Assembly (NCBI RefSeq): GCF_014196455.1
Contig: NZ_JACIDS010000001.1
Span: 744,001-808,000, forward strand
DNA length: 64,000 nucleotides
Source of the DNA: Kaistia hirudinis
Lineage (GTDB): Bacteria; Pseudomonadota; Alphaproteobacteria; Rhizobiales; Kaistiaceae
Reading direction: 5' to 3'
The first letter of the stretch is position 1. Each line of letters begins with the position of its first letter. The position numbers and the translations under genes were made by a program. Positions 29,086 through 37,542 of this stretch are shown here, one piece after another. The notes below the pieces were generated by a model. The model was given only the letters and a program-made list of their open reading frames with translations, made no database searches and was not told the origin of the DNA.

Positions 29086-29574
29086 CTATCGGGGCGCTGA
29101 CGCCGACCGCGCCGGCGGGGCGCCGCCGCTGTCCGGCAGCCTGACCTTGGGCGTCGCCCGCAGCAGGAAGTTCACCTCCTCGGGGGCCGCATCGGCCGAC
29201 AGGGTCTGCTCGGAATCGTCGGCGAAATGGATGTGGATCGACGGGCAGCCAGCCTGCCGCGCGCAGTCGGCAACATAGCGAAAGAGCTCCTGCCCCACGC
29301 CCACGTCGTCCGCGGCGCTCGCGACGACGAAACAGGGAACTTCCAGCGCGTCGTGCCGCAGAAAATGCCCCGGCCGCACGATAATCGCGAGGCCCTGGAC
29401 GTAGCCGCGCGTATTGGAGACGACGGCGATCTCGCCAGCGCCGTGCCACCGCGAGCGCAGACAGCGATCGCGCCACCCCTCCAGATCGAGGCCCGGCTCG
29501 GACAGCCGCGCAAGCACAAAGGCGCCCTCGATCTGTTCCTCCGCGATGGGATGAGTTTCATACGCCTTGGCCAT
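29086..29574 (-). CDS. Hypothetical protein, possibly GNAT-like
   Basis: 162 residues, not confidently recognised. The centre (IAVVSNTRGYVQGLAIIVRPGHF, then VPCFVVASAADDVGVGQELFRYVADCARQAGCPSIHIHF) has the strand-helix rhythm of GNAT acetyltransferases, but no clear acetyl-CoA loop. The C-terminal 25 residues are low-complexity (Pro/Ala/Ser/Arg). It is convergent with the response-regulator gene (seven-base gap) and lies downstream of hemN on the same strand, 105 bases past hemN's upstream neighbour region. It may belong to the oxygen-regulated patch, but no anaerobox precedes it. Confidence 0.6.
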   Translation of the reverse strand: MAKAYETHPIAEEQIEGAFVLARLSEPGLDLEGWRDRCLRSRWHGAGEIAVVSNTRGYVQGLAIIVRPGHFLRHDALEVPCFVVASAADDVGVGQELFRYVADCARQAGCPSIHIHFADDSEQTLSADAAPEEVNFLLRATPKVRLPDSGGAPPARSASAPR

Positions 29575-29679
29575 GTGCCGTTCCCTCGCCGCTGCGCCGC
29601 GATCCGGTGTCTGTTTCGTTGCCGACTTCCCGCATGGGCAGGCGCCGGGGCATGATGGGCGCTCTCGGCGCCGCTCGCT

Positions 29680-31080
29680 CTAGATGCTGCGGCTGTGCCG
29701 GCCGGCGCTGCGATCGAGATAGCGATCGAAGACGGCGCAGACCGAGCGCACGAATGGCCGTCCCCGCTCCGTCACCGACACACGTCCGTCACGCAGCACC
29801 ACCAGCCCGTCATCCACGAACGCCCGCAGATTCTGGATCTCCGTGTCGAACGCTCCTTCCCGCAGCCCGAAGCGGGCGGCGATCTCGCCGAGATCGACCC
29901 GGAAGCTGCACATCAACGTTTCGATGATGGTCCTGCGCATCCGGTCGTCGTCCGAGACAGCGATGCCGCGCGCGACGGGCAGGCGTCCTTCCGCCAGCGC
30001 GTCGCGCCATTCGGGGATCCGCGTCGCATTCTGGATATAGCCGCCATCGAGCCGGCCGATGGACGAAGCGCCGAGTCCGACCAGCGCCTCGGCCTCGTCG
30101 GTCGTATAGCCCTGGAAATTGCGATGCAGACGCCCATCGCCAGACGAAACCGCGAGCTGGTCCTCGCGCGATGCGAAATGATCGAGCCCGATCTGGACGT
30201 AGCCCGCCTCGACGATCAGCGCCGCCGCGACGGACTGCTGGGTGAAGCGCTCCGCCGCATCCGGAAGGGACGCATCGGCGATGAGCTTCTGGGCCGGCTT
30301 CATCCAAGGCACATGCGCATAGCCGAAGAGCGCGAAACGATCGGCGCGGAGCGGCAGCACATCGGCGATCGTGCGGGCGATCGTCTCGGTCGTCTGGTGC
30401 GGCAGGCCATACATCAGGTCGAGATTGATCGAGTCGACTCCGGCCTTGCGGAGGCGTTCGACAGCGCGTTCCGTCAGCGCGAAGGGCTGGATCCGGTTGA
30501 TCGCCGCCTGAACGCGCGGATCGAGGTCCTGGACGCCGAGGCTGGCCCGGTTGAGGCCGTTCGCCACCGCGACGTCGACCCATTCGCCTTCGAGGACGCG
30601 CGGATCGATCTCCGCGGCGATCTCGCAAGCCGCGTCGATCGAGAACTGGCGGCGGAGGGCCACGAGGATGCGTTCGAGATCACGAGGGGACAGCGCATTG
30701 GGCGTGCCACCGCCGAAATGGATCGACGAAACGCGCGCGGCATGGCCGATGGCGTGGCGCACCAACGCCATCTCGCCGAGTAGCGCATCGACATAGTCCG
30801 AGAGCGCGCTGGAGCGGTTGGTCACCTGCGTATTGCAGCCGCAGTACCAGCACAGCTGCTTGCAGAACGGGATGTGGAGATAGAGCGAGATCGGTTTGTC
30901 ACGGTCTATGGCGGCAAGCCAGTTCCGATAATCGCCCTCACCTATGCCGGCGTGGAAATGCGGCGCGGTCGGATAGCTCGTGTAACGCGGCACGCGCGCA
31001 TCATATTTTTCGAGGAGGACCGCATCGGGCGCAGGGCTCCAACGGATGCAATCGCTCTTCAATTCGCAGGCCGCCTTCAT
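29680..31080 (-). CDS. hemN: Oxygen-independent coproporphyrinogen III oxidase
   Basis: A 466-residue radical-SAM enzyme that converts coproporphyrinogen III to protoporphyrinogen IX without oxygen, for heme synthesis at low oxygen. The 4Fe-4S motif is PFCKQLCWYCGC with C73, C77 and C80, followed by the SAM-binding HFGGGTPNALS. The length fits true HemN (about 455) rather than the shorter HemW. A perfect FNR/FixK box lies 54 bases upstream of the ATG, so microoxic induction by the nearby FixK-like regulator is expected. Confidence 0.96.
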   Translation of the reverse strand: MKAACELKSDCIRWSPAPDAVLLEKYDARVPRYTSYPTAPHFHAGIGEGDYRNWLAAIDRDKPISLYLHIPFCKQLCWYCGCNTQVTNRSSALSDYVDALLGEMALVRHAIGHAARVSSIHFGGGTPNALSPRDLERILVALRRQFSIDAACEIAAEIDPRVLEGEWVDVAVANGLNRASLGVQDLDPRVQAAINRIQPFALTERAVERLRKAGVDSINLDLMYGLPHQTTETIARTIADVLPLRADRFALFGYAHVPWMKPAQKLIADASLPDAAERFTQQSVAAALIVEAGYVQIGLDHFASREDQLAVSSGDGRLHRNFQGYTTDEAEALVGLGASSIGRLDGGYIQNATRIPEWRDALAEGRLPVARGIAVSDDDRMRRTIIETLMCSFRVDLGEIAARFGLREGAFDTEIQNLRAFVDDGLVVLRDGRVSVTERGRPFVRSVCAVFDRYLDRSAGRHSRSI

Positions 31081-31133
31081 ATCAAATACCTCGTGAGGAC
31101 ATCGATATGCTTGGCGATTACGGGAATTTTGCC

Positions 31134-31147
31134 TTGATCCGGATCAA
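31134..31147. promoter_or_regulatory. FNR/FixK anaerobox for hemN
   Basis: TTGATCCGGATCAA, a perfect TTGAT-N4-ATCAA site and a full 14-base palindrome. It is centred about 60 bases before the hemN start, and the gtrA-like gene on the far side reads away. A textbook position for activation by FixK/FnrL at hemN. Confidence 0.88.
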
Positions 31148-31203
31148 GCGGCCGATGTTTGCCACCGTTCGCGCTCTGCGACGACAGGCGGCAAGACGCG
31201 CGG

Positions 31204-31617
31204 CTAAGGCTGCCGACCGTCCTGACGGGCCCGGAAGATGAAGGTCCTGGAGATGTAGTAGTTAAGCACGAGCGTGACGCACATCGCGACGAAGATGCGC
31301 CCGCAATCCCAATAGAACCCGGCAGGCGTCACCAGCGCCGCCACCGTCACCACGACATAGCGCACGGGCAGCAGGAAGGCGCAGTTGAGCGCGAACTGAA
31401 GGAAACTGCGCCAGGTCGGCCGGACCCCGAAGGTCCAGAACGCCTGGGCGAGATAGCCGATCCCGAGCCCTGCGGACCAGCCAGCCGCCAGCGCGATGGG
31501 CAAGGCCGCGCCGAAATAGAGCGCCGTCGTGGTGCCGAGAAAATCGATGCCGGCGCCCATGGCACTGACGATCACGAACCGCAGCGCCCGTACCCACCGT
31601 CGAACGAAGGCGATCAA
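31204..31617 (-). CDS. GtrA-family membrane protein
   Basis: 137 residues with four hydrophobic segments and the GtrA pattern: FVIVSAMGAGIDFLGTTTAL, an inner GLGIGYLAQAFWTFG and the final VLNYYISRTFIF. GtrA proteins are thought to move or assist polyprenyl-phosphate-linked sugars across the membrane for glycan decoration. The first usable start is TTG. It lies 69 bases after a family 2 glycosyltransferase on the same strand, the usual partner. Confidence 0.85.
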   Translation of the reverse strand: MIAFVRRWVRALRFVIVSAMGAGIDFLGTTTALYFGAALPIALAAGWSAGLGIGYLAQAFWTFGVRPTWRSFLQFALNCAFLLPVRYVVVTVAALVTPAGFYWDCGRIFVAMCVTLVLNYYISRTFIFRARQDGRQP

Positions 31618-31686
31618 GGACGTTCCGCCAGATCGAACCTGTCCATTCCACCCCGCCCTACCAATCGTGCCGGCACCGCGACGCTT

Positions 31687-32772
31687 TCAATCACGATTCG
31701 AATCCATCCGATGACGCTCGAAATTCAGCGTCTCCTCGACGATGAAGCGGGGGCGACGCTTGCTCTCCATATAGATCTTGCCGATGTATTCGCCGATGAC
31801 GCCGATCGACAGCAACTGAATGCCGCCGAGAAAATAGAGCGGAATGACGGTCGACGCCCATCCCGGCACGGCGAAATTCAGCGAGTGCGACACCAACGCC
31901 CAAGCGGCCAGTAGGAATGAGAGAGCCGAGATCACGAGCCCGGCGATGCTGATCCAGCGCAGCGGGCGCGTCGAGAACGACGTGATGCCGTCGATGGCGA
32001 GGCCAAGCATCCGGCGGAGCGGATATTTCGATTCGCCGGCGAGGCGGGGCTTGCGGTCATATTCGACCTTGGCCGTCCTGAAGCCCAACTGCGGAATGAT
32101 GCCGCGCAGGAAGAGGTTCACCTCGCCGAATTCGCGCAGCGCCTCGACGGCGCGTCGGCTCATCAATCGATAGTCGGCGTGGTTGAAGATGATGTCGACG
32201 CCGAGAGCGTGCAGAAGCCGATAATAGCCCTCGGCGGTGAGGCGCTTGAACTGCGTGTCCGAATCGCGCGCGCCCCGAACGCCATAGACGATGTCGGCGC
32301 CCTCGCGGTTCGCCTCGATCATCCCGCGGATCGCGCCGAGATCGTCCTGCAGATCGGCGTCGATCGTGATCGTCAGATCGCCTGGCGCGGTCAGGATGCC
32401 GGCGAGCACGGCGTTCTGGTGGCCCCGGTTCCCGGAGAGCTTCAGGCCCGACAAGAGGCGATCGCCGCGCGCCAGCTGGGCAATGAGGGACCAGGTGCGG
32501 TCGCGCGAGCCGTCATCGATGAATAGGATCCGGCTTTCCTCGGCGACCAACCGCTCGGCGATCAGATCCTGCAACAGGGATTTCAGCGCTGACGACGCCG
32601 CCGGCAGAACCTCTTCCTCATTGTAGCAGGGCACGATGATGGTCAGAGCCGGCGGCGGCTGGCCGGACCCTCCCTGAAACGGATTGCCCTCTCCAGATAG
32701 ATCAGGTTTCACGTCATCCCGCGCCACAACGCCCACCACGCACAACCCCGACAAGATTCCCCGTTGCCTCAT
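31687..32772 (-). CDS. Family 2 glycosyltransferase, GtrB/DPM1-like, membrane-anchored
   Basis: 361 residues. The GT-A domain has LTIIVPCYNEEEVLP (about 43-57), the metal site in ITIDADLQDD and the acceptor block GVRGARDSDTQFKRL. Two C-terminal hydrophobic segments (about 265-330) anchor it in the inner membrane. It is predicted to make a polyprenyl-phosphate sugar for transfer after flipping by the GtrA-like neighbour. The first 40 residues are poorly conserved-looking and the true start may lie further in. Confidence 0.88.
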   Translation of the reverse strand: MRQRGILSGLCVVGVVARDDVKPDLSGEGNPFQGGSGQPPPALTIIVPCYNEEEVLPAASSALKSLLQDLIAERLVAEESRILFIDDGSRDRTWSLIAQLARGDRLLSGLKLSGNRGHQNAVLAGILTAPGDLTITIDADLQDDLGAIRGMIEANREGADIVYGVRGARDSDTQFKRLTAEGYYRLLHALGVDIIFNHADYRLMSRRAVEALREFGEVNLFLRGIIPQLGFRTAKVEYDRKPRLAGESKYPLRRMLGLAIDGITSFSTRPLRWISIAGLVISALSFLLAAWALVSHSLNFAVPGWASTVIPLYFLGGIQLLSIGVIGEYIGKIYMESKRRPRFIVEETLNFERHRMDSNRD

Positions 32773-32875
32773 ACTACAGAAGCGAGCGGCGAACAGTATG
32801 CGGGTGAGTGGTGCCGAGGCCGATCGATATGCATCGGCCGCATTGAAGAGCTGGTGCGGAGCGAATGGCCCTGGA

Positions 32876-32971
32876 TCAGGAAATGACCATCGCGCCAGCG
32901 GCGAGCGTGGTGCCGATGATGCTGCCGAACATCAGAGCGATAATAAGAGCGAATGTCGTGCGCATGATCAT
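32876..32971 (-). CDS. Very small hydrophobic protein (31 residues), tentative
   Basis: ATG ATC ATG then an open frame to TGA: 31 residues, one hydrophobic stretch (TTFALIIALMFGSIIGTTLAAG), no charged tail. GGGGT lies a few bases before the second ATG. It sits in the 436-base gap between the glycosyltransferase and VOC genes. It could be a small membrane protein or a chance frame. Just upstream is a 13-base direct repeat. Confidence 0.35.
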   Translation of the reverse strand: MIMRTTFALIIALMFGSIIGTTLAAGAMVIS

Positions 32972-32975
32972 GACC

Positions 32976-33007
32976 CCAAGTCTCGCGCGTCAATCCAAGT
33001 CTCGCGC
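32976..33007. repeat. 13-bp direct repeat, 19-bp period
   Basis: CCAAGTCTCGCGC occurs at 32976-32988 and 32995-33007 with six bases between, directly upstream of the tentative 31-residue gene. It could be a tandem operator half-site pair or simple duplication. Confidence 0.5.
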
Positions 33008-33208
33008 TTCGTGAGAAGAGGTGTAGACCCGCTCGCAACCTTCGGCAGTGAACGCCGTCACCATGATTTCGCCACACGCCTTAAGCGTCCGTATCGACGG
33101 AACCTGCGCTTGCGCTCGGCCGTTCCAGACGAGAGGATCGATGTCCGGTGAAGCCGATCGTGACGGTGCCTGGGCAGGGCTCCCGTCGCGTCACCCTGGA
33201 GAAGAGCC

Positions 33209-33616
33209 ATGACCGATCGATCGCGGCTGTTTCCGTGCCTTCGCTATCGCAACCCACGCCCGGCCATCGATTTCCTCGTGGCTGCGTTCGGATTCGCGAT
33301 CCATTCCATTCACGAGGGTCCCGACGGCACCATCGCGCATGCGGAACTGCGCTTCGGCAATGGGTTGCTGATGCTCGGCGGATTCGATGCCGATGCCGTC
33401 GCCGCCGGGCGCACCGTGACAGGCGGCGCCGGCAGCATCTATGTCTGCGTACCCTATGTCGACGCGCATCACGACAAGGCAGCTGCCGCCGGCGCCGTGA
33501 TCGCACGGCCGCCGGAGGACACGCCCTACGGTTCGAGGGAATATTCCTGCCGCGATATCGAGGGCTATGAGTGGCACTTCGGCAGCTACGATCCGCTCGC
33601 CGCCGACGAAAGCTGA
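33209..33616 (+). CDS. VOC (glyoxalase-fold) superfamily protein
   Basis: 135 residues with the VOC fold: PCLRYRNPRPAIDFLVAAFGF at the start, IAHAELRFGNGLLMLGG in the middle and YSCRDIEGYEWHFGSYDP at the end. This looks like the PhnB/uncharacterised glyoxalase branch and not a proven lyase. GGAGAAGAG lies upstream of the ATG. It is a solitary gene convergent with gabD (nine-base gap). Substrate unknown. Confidence 0.82.
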   Translation: MTDRSRLFPCLRYRNPRPAIDFLVAAFGFAIHSIHEGPDGTIAHAELRFGNGLLMLGGFDADAVAAGRTVTGGAGSIYVCVPYVDAHHDKAAAAGAVIARPPEDTPYGSREYSCRDIEGYEWHFGSYDPLAADES

Positions 33617-33625
33617 GCAACTGCC

Positions 33626-35098
33626 TCAGCGATCGAGGCCGGCGACGAGAAGGTATTTCTTCTCGACGAACTCGTCGATGCCGTGATGCGAGCCCTCGCG
33701 GCCGTTGCCGCTCTCCTTCACGCCGCCGAAGGGCGCAAGTTCCGTCGAGATCAGGCCGGAATTGATGCCGACCATGCCGTATTCCAGCTGCTCGCCGACG
33801 CGGAAGATCCGGCCGATGTCGCGCGAATAGAAATAGGCGGCGAGGCCGAATTCCGTATCGTTGGCCGCGTGGATCACTTCCGCCTCGGTTTCGAAGCGGA
33901 AGACGGGCGCGATCGGCCCGAACGTCTCTTCGCGCGCCAGGATCATGTCGGCGCGGGCGCCCGCGAGCACCGTCGGCTCGAAGAACGAGCCGCCGAGCGC
34001 ATGGCGATGTCCGCCGAGCACCACGCGCCCGCCCTTGGCGATGGCGTCCTTGAGGTGCTCCTCGACCTTGGCGATCGCCTTGTCGTTGATCAACGGGCCC
34101 TGCGTCACGCCATCGGCCGTGCCGTCGCCGACCTTCAGCTTCGCGACGGCGGCGGTGAGCTTCTCGACGAAGGCGTCGTAGATCCCGGACTGCGCATAGA
34201 GGCGGTTAGCGCAGACGCAGGTCTGGCCCATGTTGCGGAATTTCGAGACCATCGCGCCCTCGACCGCCGCATCGAGATCGGCGTCGTCGAACACGATGAA
34301 CGGCGCATTGCCGCCGAGTTCCAGCGCGACCTTCTTCACCGTGCCGGCCGCCTGGCGCATCAGCGTCTTGCCGACCTCGGTCGAGCCGGTGAAATTCACG
34401 AGACGGATGGCGGGATGCGAGGTCAGCACGCCGCCGATCGCCCGCGACTCGCCGGTGACGACGTTGAAGACGCCCTTGGGGATCCCTGCCCGGTCGGCGA
34501 GTTCGGCAAGCGCCAAAGCCGTGAGCGGCGTCTCGCCAGCCGGCTTGAGCACCACCGTGCAGCCCGCCGCCAGCGCCGGTGCCGCCTTGCGCGTGATCAT
34601 GGCCGCCGGGAAATTCCAGGGCGTGATGGCGCCGACCACGCCGGTCGGCTGGCGCAGCACGAGGATGCGCGCATCGGCGCGGTGGCTCGGCAGCGTCTCG
34701 CCGGCGATCCGCTTCGCCTCCTCGGCGTAAAACTCGATATAGGACGCGGCATAATCGATCTCGCCAAGCGCTTCGGCGAGCGGCTTACCCTGCTCGGACG
34801 TGAGGATCAGCGCGAGATCGTCGCGATGCGCCATGATCCGCTCATACCACTGGCGGATCAGCTTGGAGCGCTCCTTGGCCGTCTTCGCGCCCCAGGGCTT
34901 GAACGCGGCGGCGGCGGCATCCACGGCCTTGGTCGTCTCGTCCGCGCCGAAGCGGGGCACGCGCCCGATTACCGCGCCGCTCGCCGGATTGGTGACGTCG
35001 ATCTCGCCCTCGCCGACCCAGGCGCCATCGACATAGCAGCGCGACTTGAGCAGCGTTGGATCGACGAGGTTCAGTTCGGTAACGACGGCTTTGTCCAT
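33626..35098 (-). CDS. gabD: NAD(P)-dependent succinate-semialdehyde dehydrogenase
   Basis: A 490-residue aldehyde dehydrogenase closest in motifs to GabD: VGAITPWNFPAAMITRKAAPALAAGCTVVLKPA, FTGSTEVGKTLM, the catalytic-glutamate block KVALELGGNAPF, the nucleophile Cys in NMGQTCVCANRLY (about 295) and GGVKESGNGREGSHHGIDEF at the end. It oxidises succinate semialdehyde (GABA or tyramine catabolism) to succinate. It stands alone. A partner gabT is not in the window, so a related semialdehyde cannot be ruled out. Confidence 0.9.
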   Translation of the reverse strand: MDKAVVTELNLVDPTLLKSRCYVDGAWVGEGEIDVTNPASGAVIGRVPRFGADETTKAVDAAAAAFKPWGAKTAKERSKLIRQWYERIMAHRDDLALILTSEQGKPLAEALGEIDYAASYIEFYAEEAKRIAGETLPSHRADARILVLRQPTGVVGAITPWNFPAAMITRKAAPALAAGCTVVLKPAGETPLTALALAELADRAGIPKGVFNVVTGESRAIGGVLTSHPAIRLVNFTGSTEVGKTLMRQAAGTVKKVALELGGNAPFIVFDDADLDAAVEGAMVSKFRNMGQTCVCANRLYAQSGIYDAFVEKLTAAVAKLKVGDGTADGVTQGPLINDKAIAKVEEHLKDAIAKGGRVVLGGHRHALGGSFFEPTVLAGARADMILAREETFGPIAPVFRFETEAEVIHAANDTEFGLAAYFYSRDIGRIFRVGEQLEYGMVGINSGLISTELAPFGGVKESGNGREGSHHGIDEFVEKKYLLVAGLDR

Positions 35099-35203
35099 GG
35101 CGGGTTCCTCGATCTGGTCCGGGCGCGGGTCAGCCTTCGGGCACGACCGTGCATCGGCGCTGTAGATAGCGTGCCGCGCCGGCCGGCGCCACCGAAGGCG
35201 GCG

Positions 35204-35911
35204 CTAAAGCGCCTGATGCGCGAGGAGGTCCGGAAGTTCCATGATGGAGGCGATCACGTGGTCGGCATGCGGCGCCATCGCCTCTTCCGACAGATAGCCG
35301 CTGGTCACGCCGATCGCGAGGACGCCGGCCGCGCGCGCGGCGTCGAGATCGTGCATCGTGTCGCCGATCAGCGCAGCCTCGGCCGGGCCAACGCCGAAAC
35401 GGTCAAGAAACGCATGGATCTGGCCGGGATCGGGCTTCCGGCCATGGCCGGAATCGTAGCCGATGATCGCGTCGAACAGATGATCGAGGCCGAGCTTCTC
35501 GGCCTGGGCCCGCGCACCGGATTCGGTGTCGTTGGTGATGATGCCGAGCAGATAGCCCTCGGCCTTGAGCAGTGTCAGCAGGCTGTGCGGATCGCCGATC
35601 GGCGCGACCGAGGCGAGCGCGCCGGCGTTGAACAGCGCCGAAAGCCGCACGGCGAGCGCCTCGGGATCGTCGTCGCCGAGCGCCGGGGCGAACTCGACCG
35701 CGATGTCGTCGACGGTGCTGCCCACGAATGGCGAGGTCGGCATGATCGTGGCGCTCGCGCGATCGAAATGCAGGATGCCGGCGAGCCGCGTGTGCAAACC
35801 ATCATCGTCGCCAGCCAAAGTCGCCAGGACGGACGCCGCGGCGCCGTTCCATGTCAGCGCGAAATCGACCAGCGTCCCGTCCTTGTCGAACAGCAGCGCG
35901 CGCAAAGCCAT
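35204..35911 (-). CDS. HAD-family phosphatase (phosphoglycolate phosphatase-like)
   Basis: 235 residues of the HAD superfamily, Gph-like. Motif I is LLFDKDGTLVDF with D9 as nucleophile and D11 as acid/base; motif II is IITNDTESGA (Thr); the Lys is in GRKPDPGQI; motif IV is ALIGDTMHDLDAARAAG. A helical cap domain falls between motifs I and II. Its ATG is one base past the stop of the upstream ThDP enzyme, so both are co-expressed. Substrate unknown. Confidence 0.85.
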   Translation of the reverse strand: MALRALLFDKDGTLVDFALTWNGAAASVLATLAGDDDGLHTRLAGILHFDRASATIMPTSPFVGSTVDDIAVEFAPALGDDDPEALAVRLSALFNAGALASVAPIGDPHSLLTLLKAEGYLLGIITNDTESGARAQAEKLGLDHLFDAIIGYDSGHGRKPDPGQIHAFLDRFGVGPAEAALIGDTMHDLDAARAAGVLAIGVTSGYLSEEAMAPHADHVIASIMELPDLLAHQAL

Positions 35912-35912
35912 G

Positions 35913-37469
35913 TCAGATCACCGCCTCGATCAGGAAGGGGCCACGCCGCCCGAGCGCGGCCTTGAACAGATCGCGAAAGGCCTCGGCGGTCTCGGCCCGC
36001 GCCGCCTCGACGCCCATGCCGCGCGCCAGGCTGACCCAATCCAGCGCCGGCGCGTCGATGTCGAGCATGCGCTCGGCGTTGCGGCCAAAATGCCCCGCCC
36101 CGACATTCTGCATCTCAAGGCGCAGGATCGCGTAGGCGCGGTTCGAATAGATCACTGTCACCACGTCGAGCCCTTCGCGCGCCTGCGTCCACAGCCCCTG
36201 CACCGTGTACATCGCGCTGCCATCCGCCTGCAGGGCGACGACCTTGCGATCCGGACACGCGATCGCGGCGCCGGTCGCCATCGGGATGCCATTGCCGATC
36301 GCGCCGCCGGGGATCATCAGATAGTCGTGCGGCGCCGCCGAGGCGGAGAGCGACCAGAAGCTGCGCCCCGATGTCAGACCCTCGTCGGCGAGAATGGCAT
36401 TCTCGGGCAGCAGCGCGGCGACGACGCGCGTGATCGCGTCGTCGGTGAGCGGTCCCGCGAGCCCCTCGATCAAGGCCGGCGGGGCGGCGACGGGCACGGC
36501 AGCCGCCTGCGCCGGCGCATCGAGCGCCTCGGCGAGCGCCGCCAGCGCCCCGGCTTCGTCCTCGCCGACGGCGGCCAGCGTCTCGACGCGGCAGGATTCG
36601 GGCAGGATGCGGCTCGGCTTGCCGGGATAGGCGAAGAAGGCCACGGGCTCCTGCCCGCCGACCAGGATCATCACATCGAGATCCTTCAGCGCGGCAAGCG
36701 CCAGATCGATCGGATAGGGGATGCGCTCGAGCGGCACCCTGCCCCGGCCCCGTGCCGTTCGGGCGCTCAGGACTTCGCCGAACAGGCGCGCACCGGTCGC
36801 CGCGGCGATGCGGCCGGCCGTCTCCAGCGCGGCGCCATAGGACGACCGGCCGGCGAGGACGATACCGGCCCGCGTACCATGCGCACGCAAGGCGGCGGCG
36901 ACACGTTCGATCGTCGGGGCATCGGGAAGCGGCGGCACCGGCCACGCGATCGGCGTGACGGGCGCGGCCTCGACGGGCCCCCAAGCGGAATCGGCCGGCA
37001 GGATCATGGTCGAGACGCCCCTCCCCGTCTCGGCCGCGCGAATCGCCGCCTCGGCGGTCGCGCCGACGCTCTCCGGTCCGCTCGCCCGGCCGACCCAGTG
37101 CGACATCGGCCGCGCGAGGCTCTCTATGTCGGTGGTCAGCGGCGCATCGAAGGCGAGGTGATGGCTCGCATGGTCGCCGACGACCGTGACGATCGGCGTG
37201 TGCGCGCGGCGGGCATTGTGCAGATTGGCGAGGCCGTTCGCGAGACCCGGTCCGGTATGCAGCAGCACGGCGGCTGGCTTCTCGGCCATGCGGCCATAGC
37301 CATCGGCCGCCCCGGTCGCGACACCCTCGAACAGGCCGAGCACGCAGCGCATGGCGGGCTTTCGATCCAGCGCCGCCACGAAATGCATCTCCGACGTGCC
37401 GGGATTGGCGAAGGTGACGTCGATCCCGTTGGCGAGAAGCACATCGCAAAGCCTGTCGGCACCGTTCAT
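35913..37469 (-). CDS. Thiamine-diphosphate enzyme, acetolactate-synthase-large-subunit-like
   Basis: A 518-residue ThDP enzyme of the IlvB/BFD class: pyrimidine domain (DVTFANPGTSEMHFVAAL with the catalytic glutamate later in CVLGLFEGVATGAADGYGRM), middle domain and pyrophosphate domain (LQADGSAMYTVQGLWTQAREG, the GDG-type motif). It is shorter than biosynthetic IlvB, and no ilvN small subunit follows, so it is probably a catabolic carboligase or decarboxylase. I chose ATG 37469 (MNGADRLCDVLLANG) with AAGGACG upstream; the longer frame upstream is arginine-rich and unlikely. Operon with the HAD phosphatase. Substrate unknown. Confidence 0.82.
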   Translation of the reverse strand: MNGADRLCDVLLANGIDVTFANPGTSEMHFVAALDRKPAMRCVLGLFEGVATGAADGYGRMAEKPAAVLLHTGPGLANGLANLHNARRAHTPIVTVVGDHASHHLAFDAPLTTDIESLARPMSHWVGRASGPESVGATAEAAIRAAETGRGVSTMILPADSAWGPVEAAPVTPIAWPVPPLPDAPTIERVAAALRAHGTRAGIVLAGRSSYGAALETAGRIAAATGARLFGEVLSARTARGRGRVPLERIPYPIDLALAALKDLDVMILVGGQEPVAFFAYPGKPSRILPESCRVETLAAVGEDEAGALAALAEALDAPAQAAAVPVAAPPALIEGLAGPLTDDAITRVVAALLPENAILADEGLTSGRSFWSLSASAAPHDYLMIPGGAIGNGIPMATGAAIACPDRKVVALQADGSAMYTVQGLWTQAREGLDVVTVIYSNRAYAILRLEMQNVGAGHFGRNAERMLDIDAPALDWVSLARGMGVEAARAETAEAFRDLFKAALGRRGPFLIEAVI

Positions 37470-37542
37470 GTCGTCCGTCCTTCGAGGGTGGCAGCGGCAA
37501 ACTATCGGCCCCCGAGGGCAAGTCAACGCGGCGCCGCGCGCT

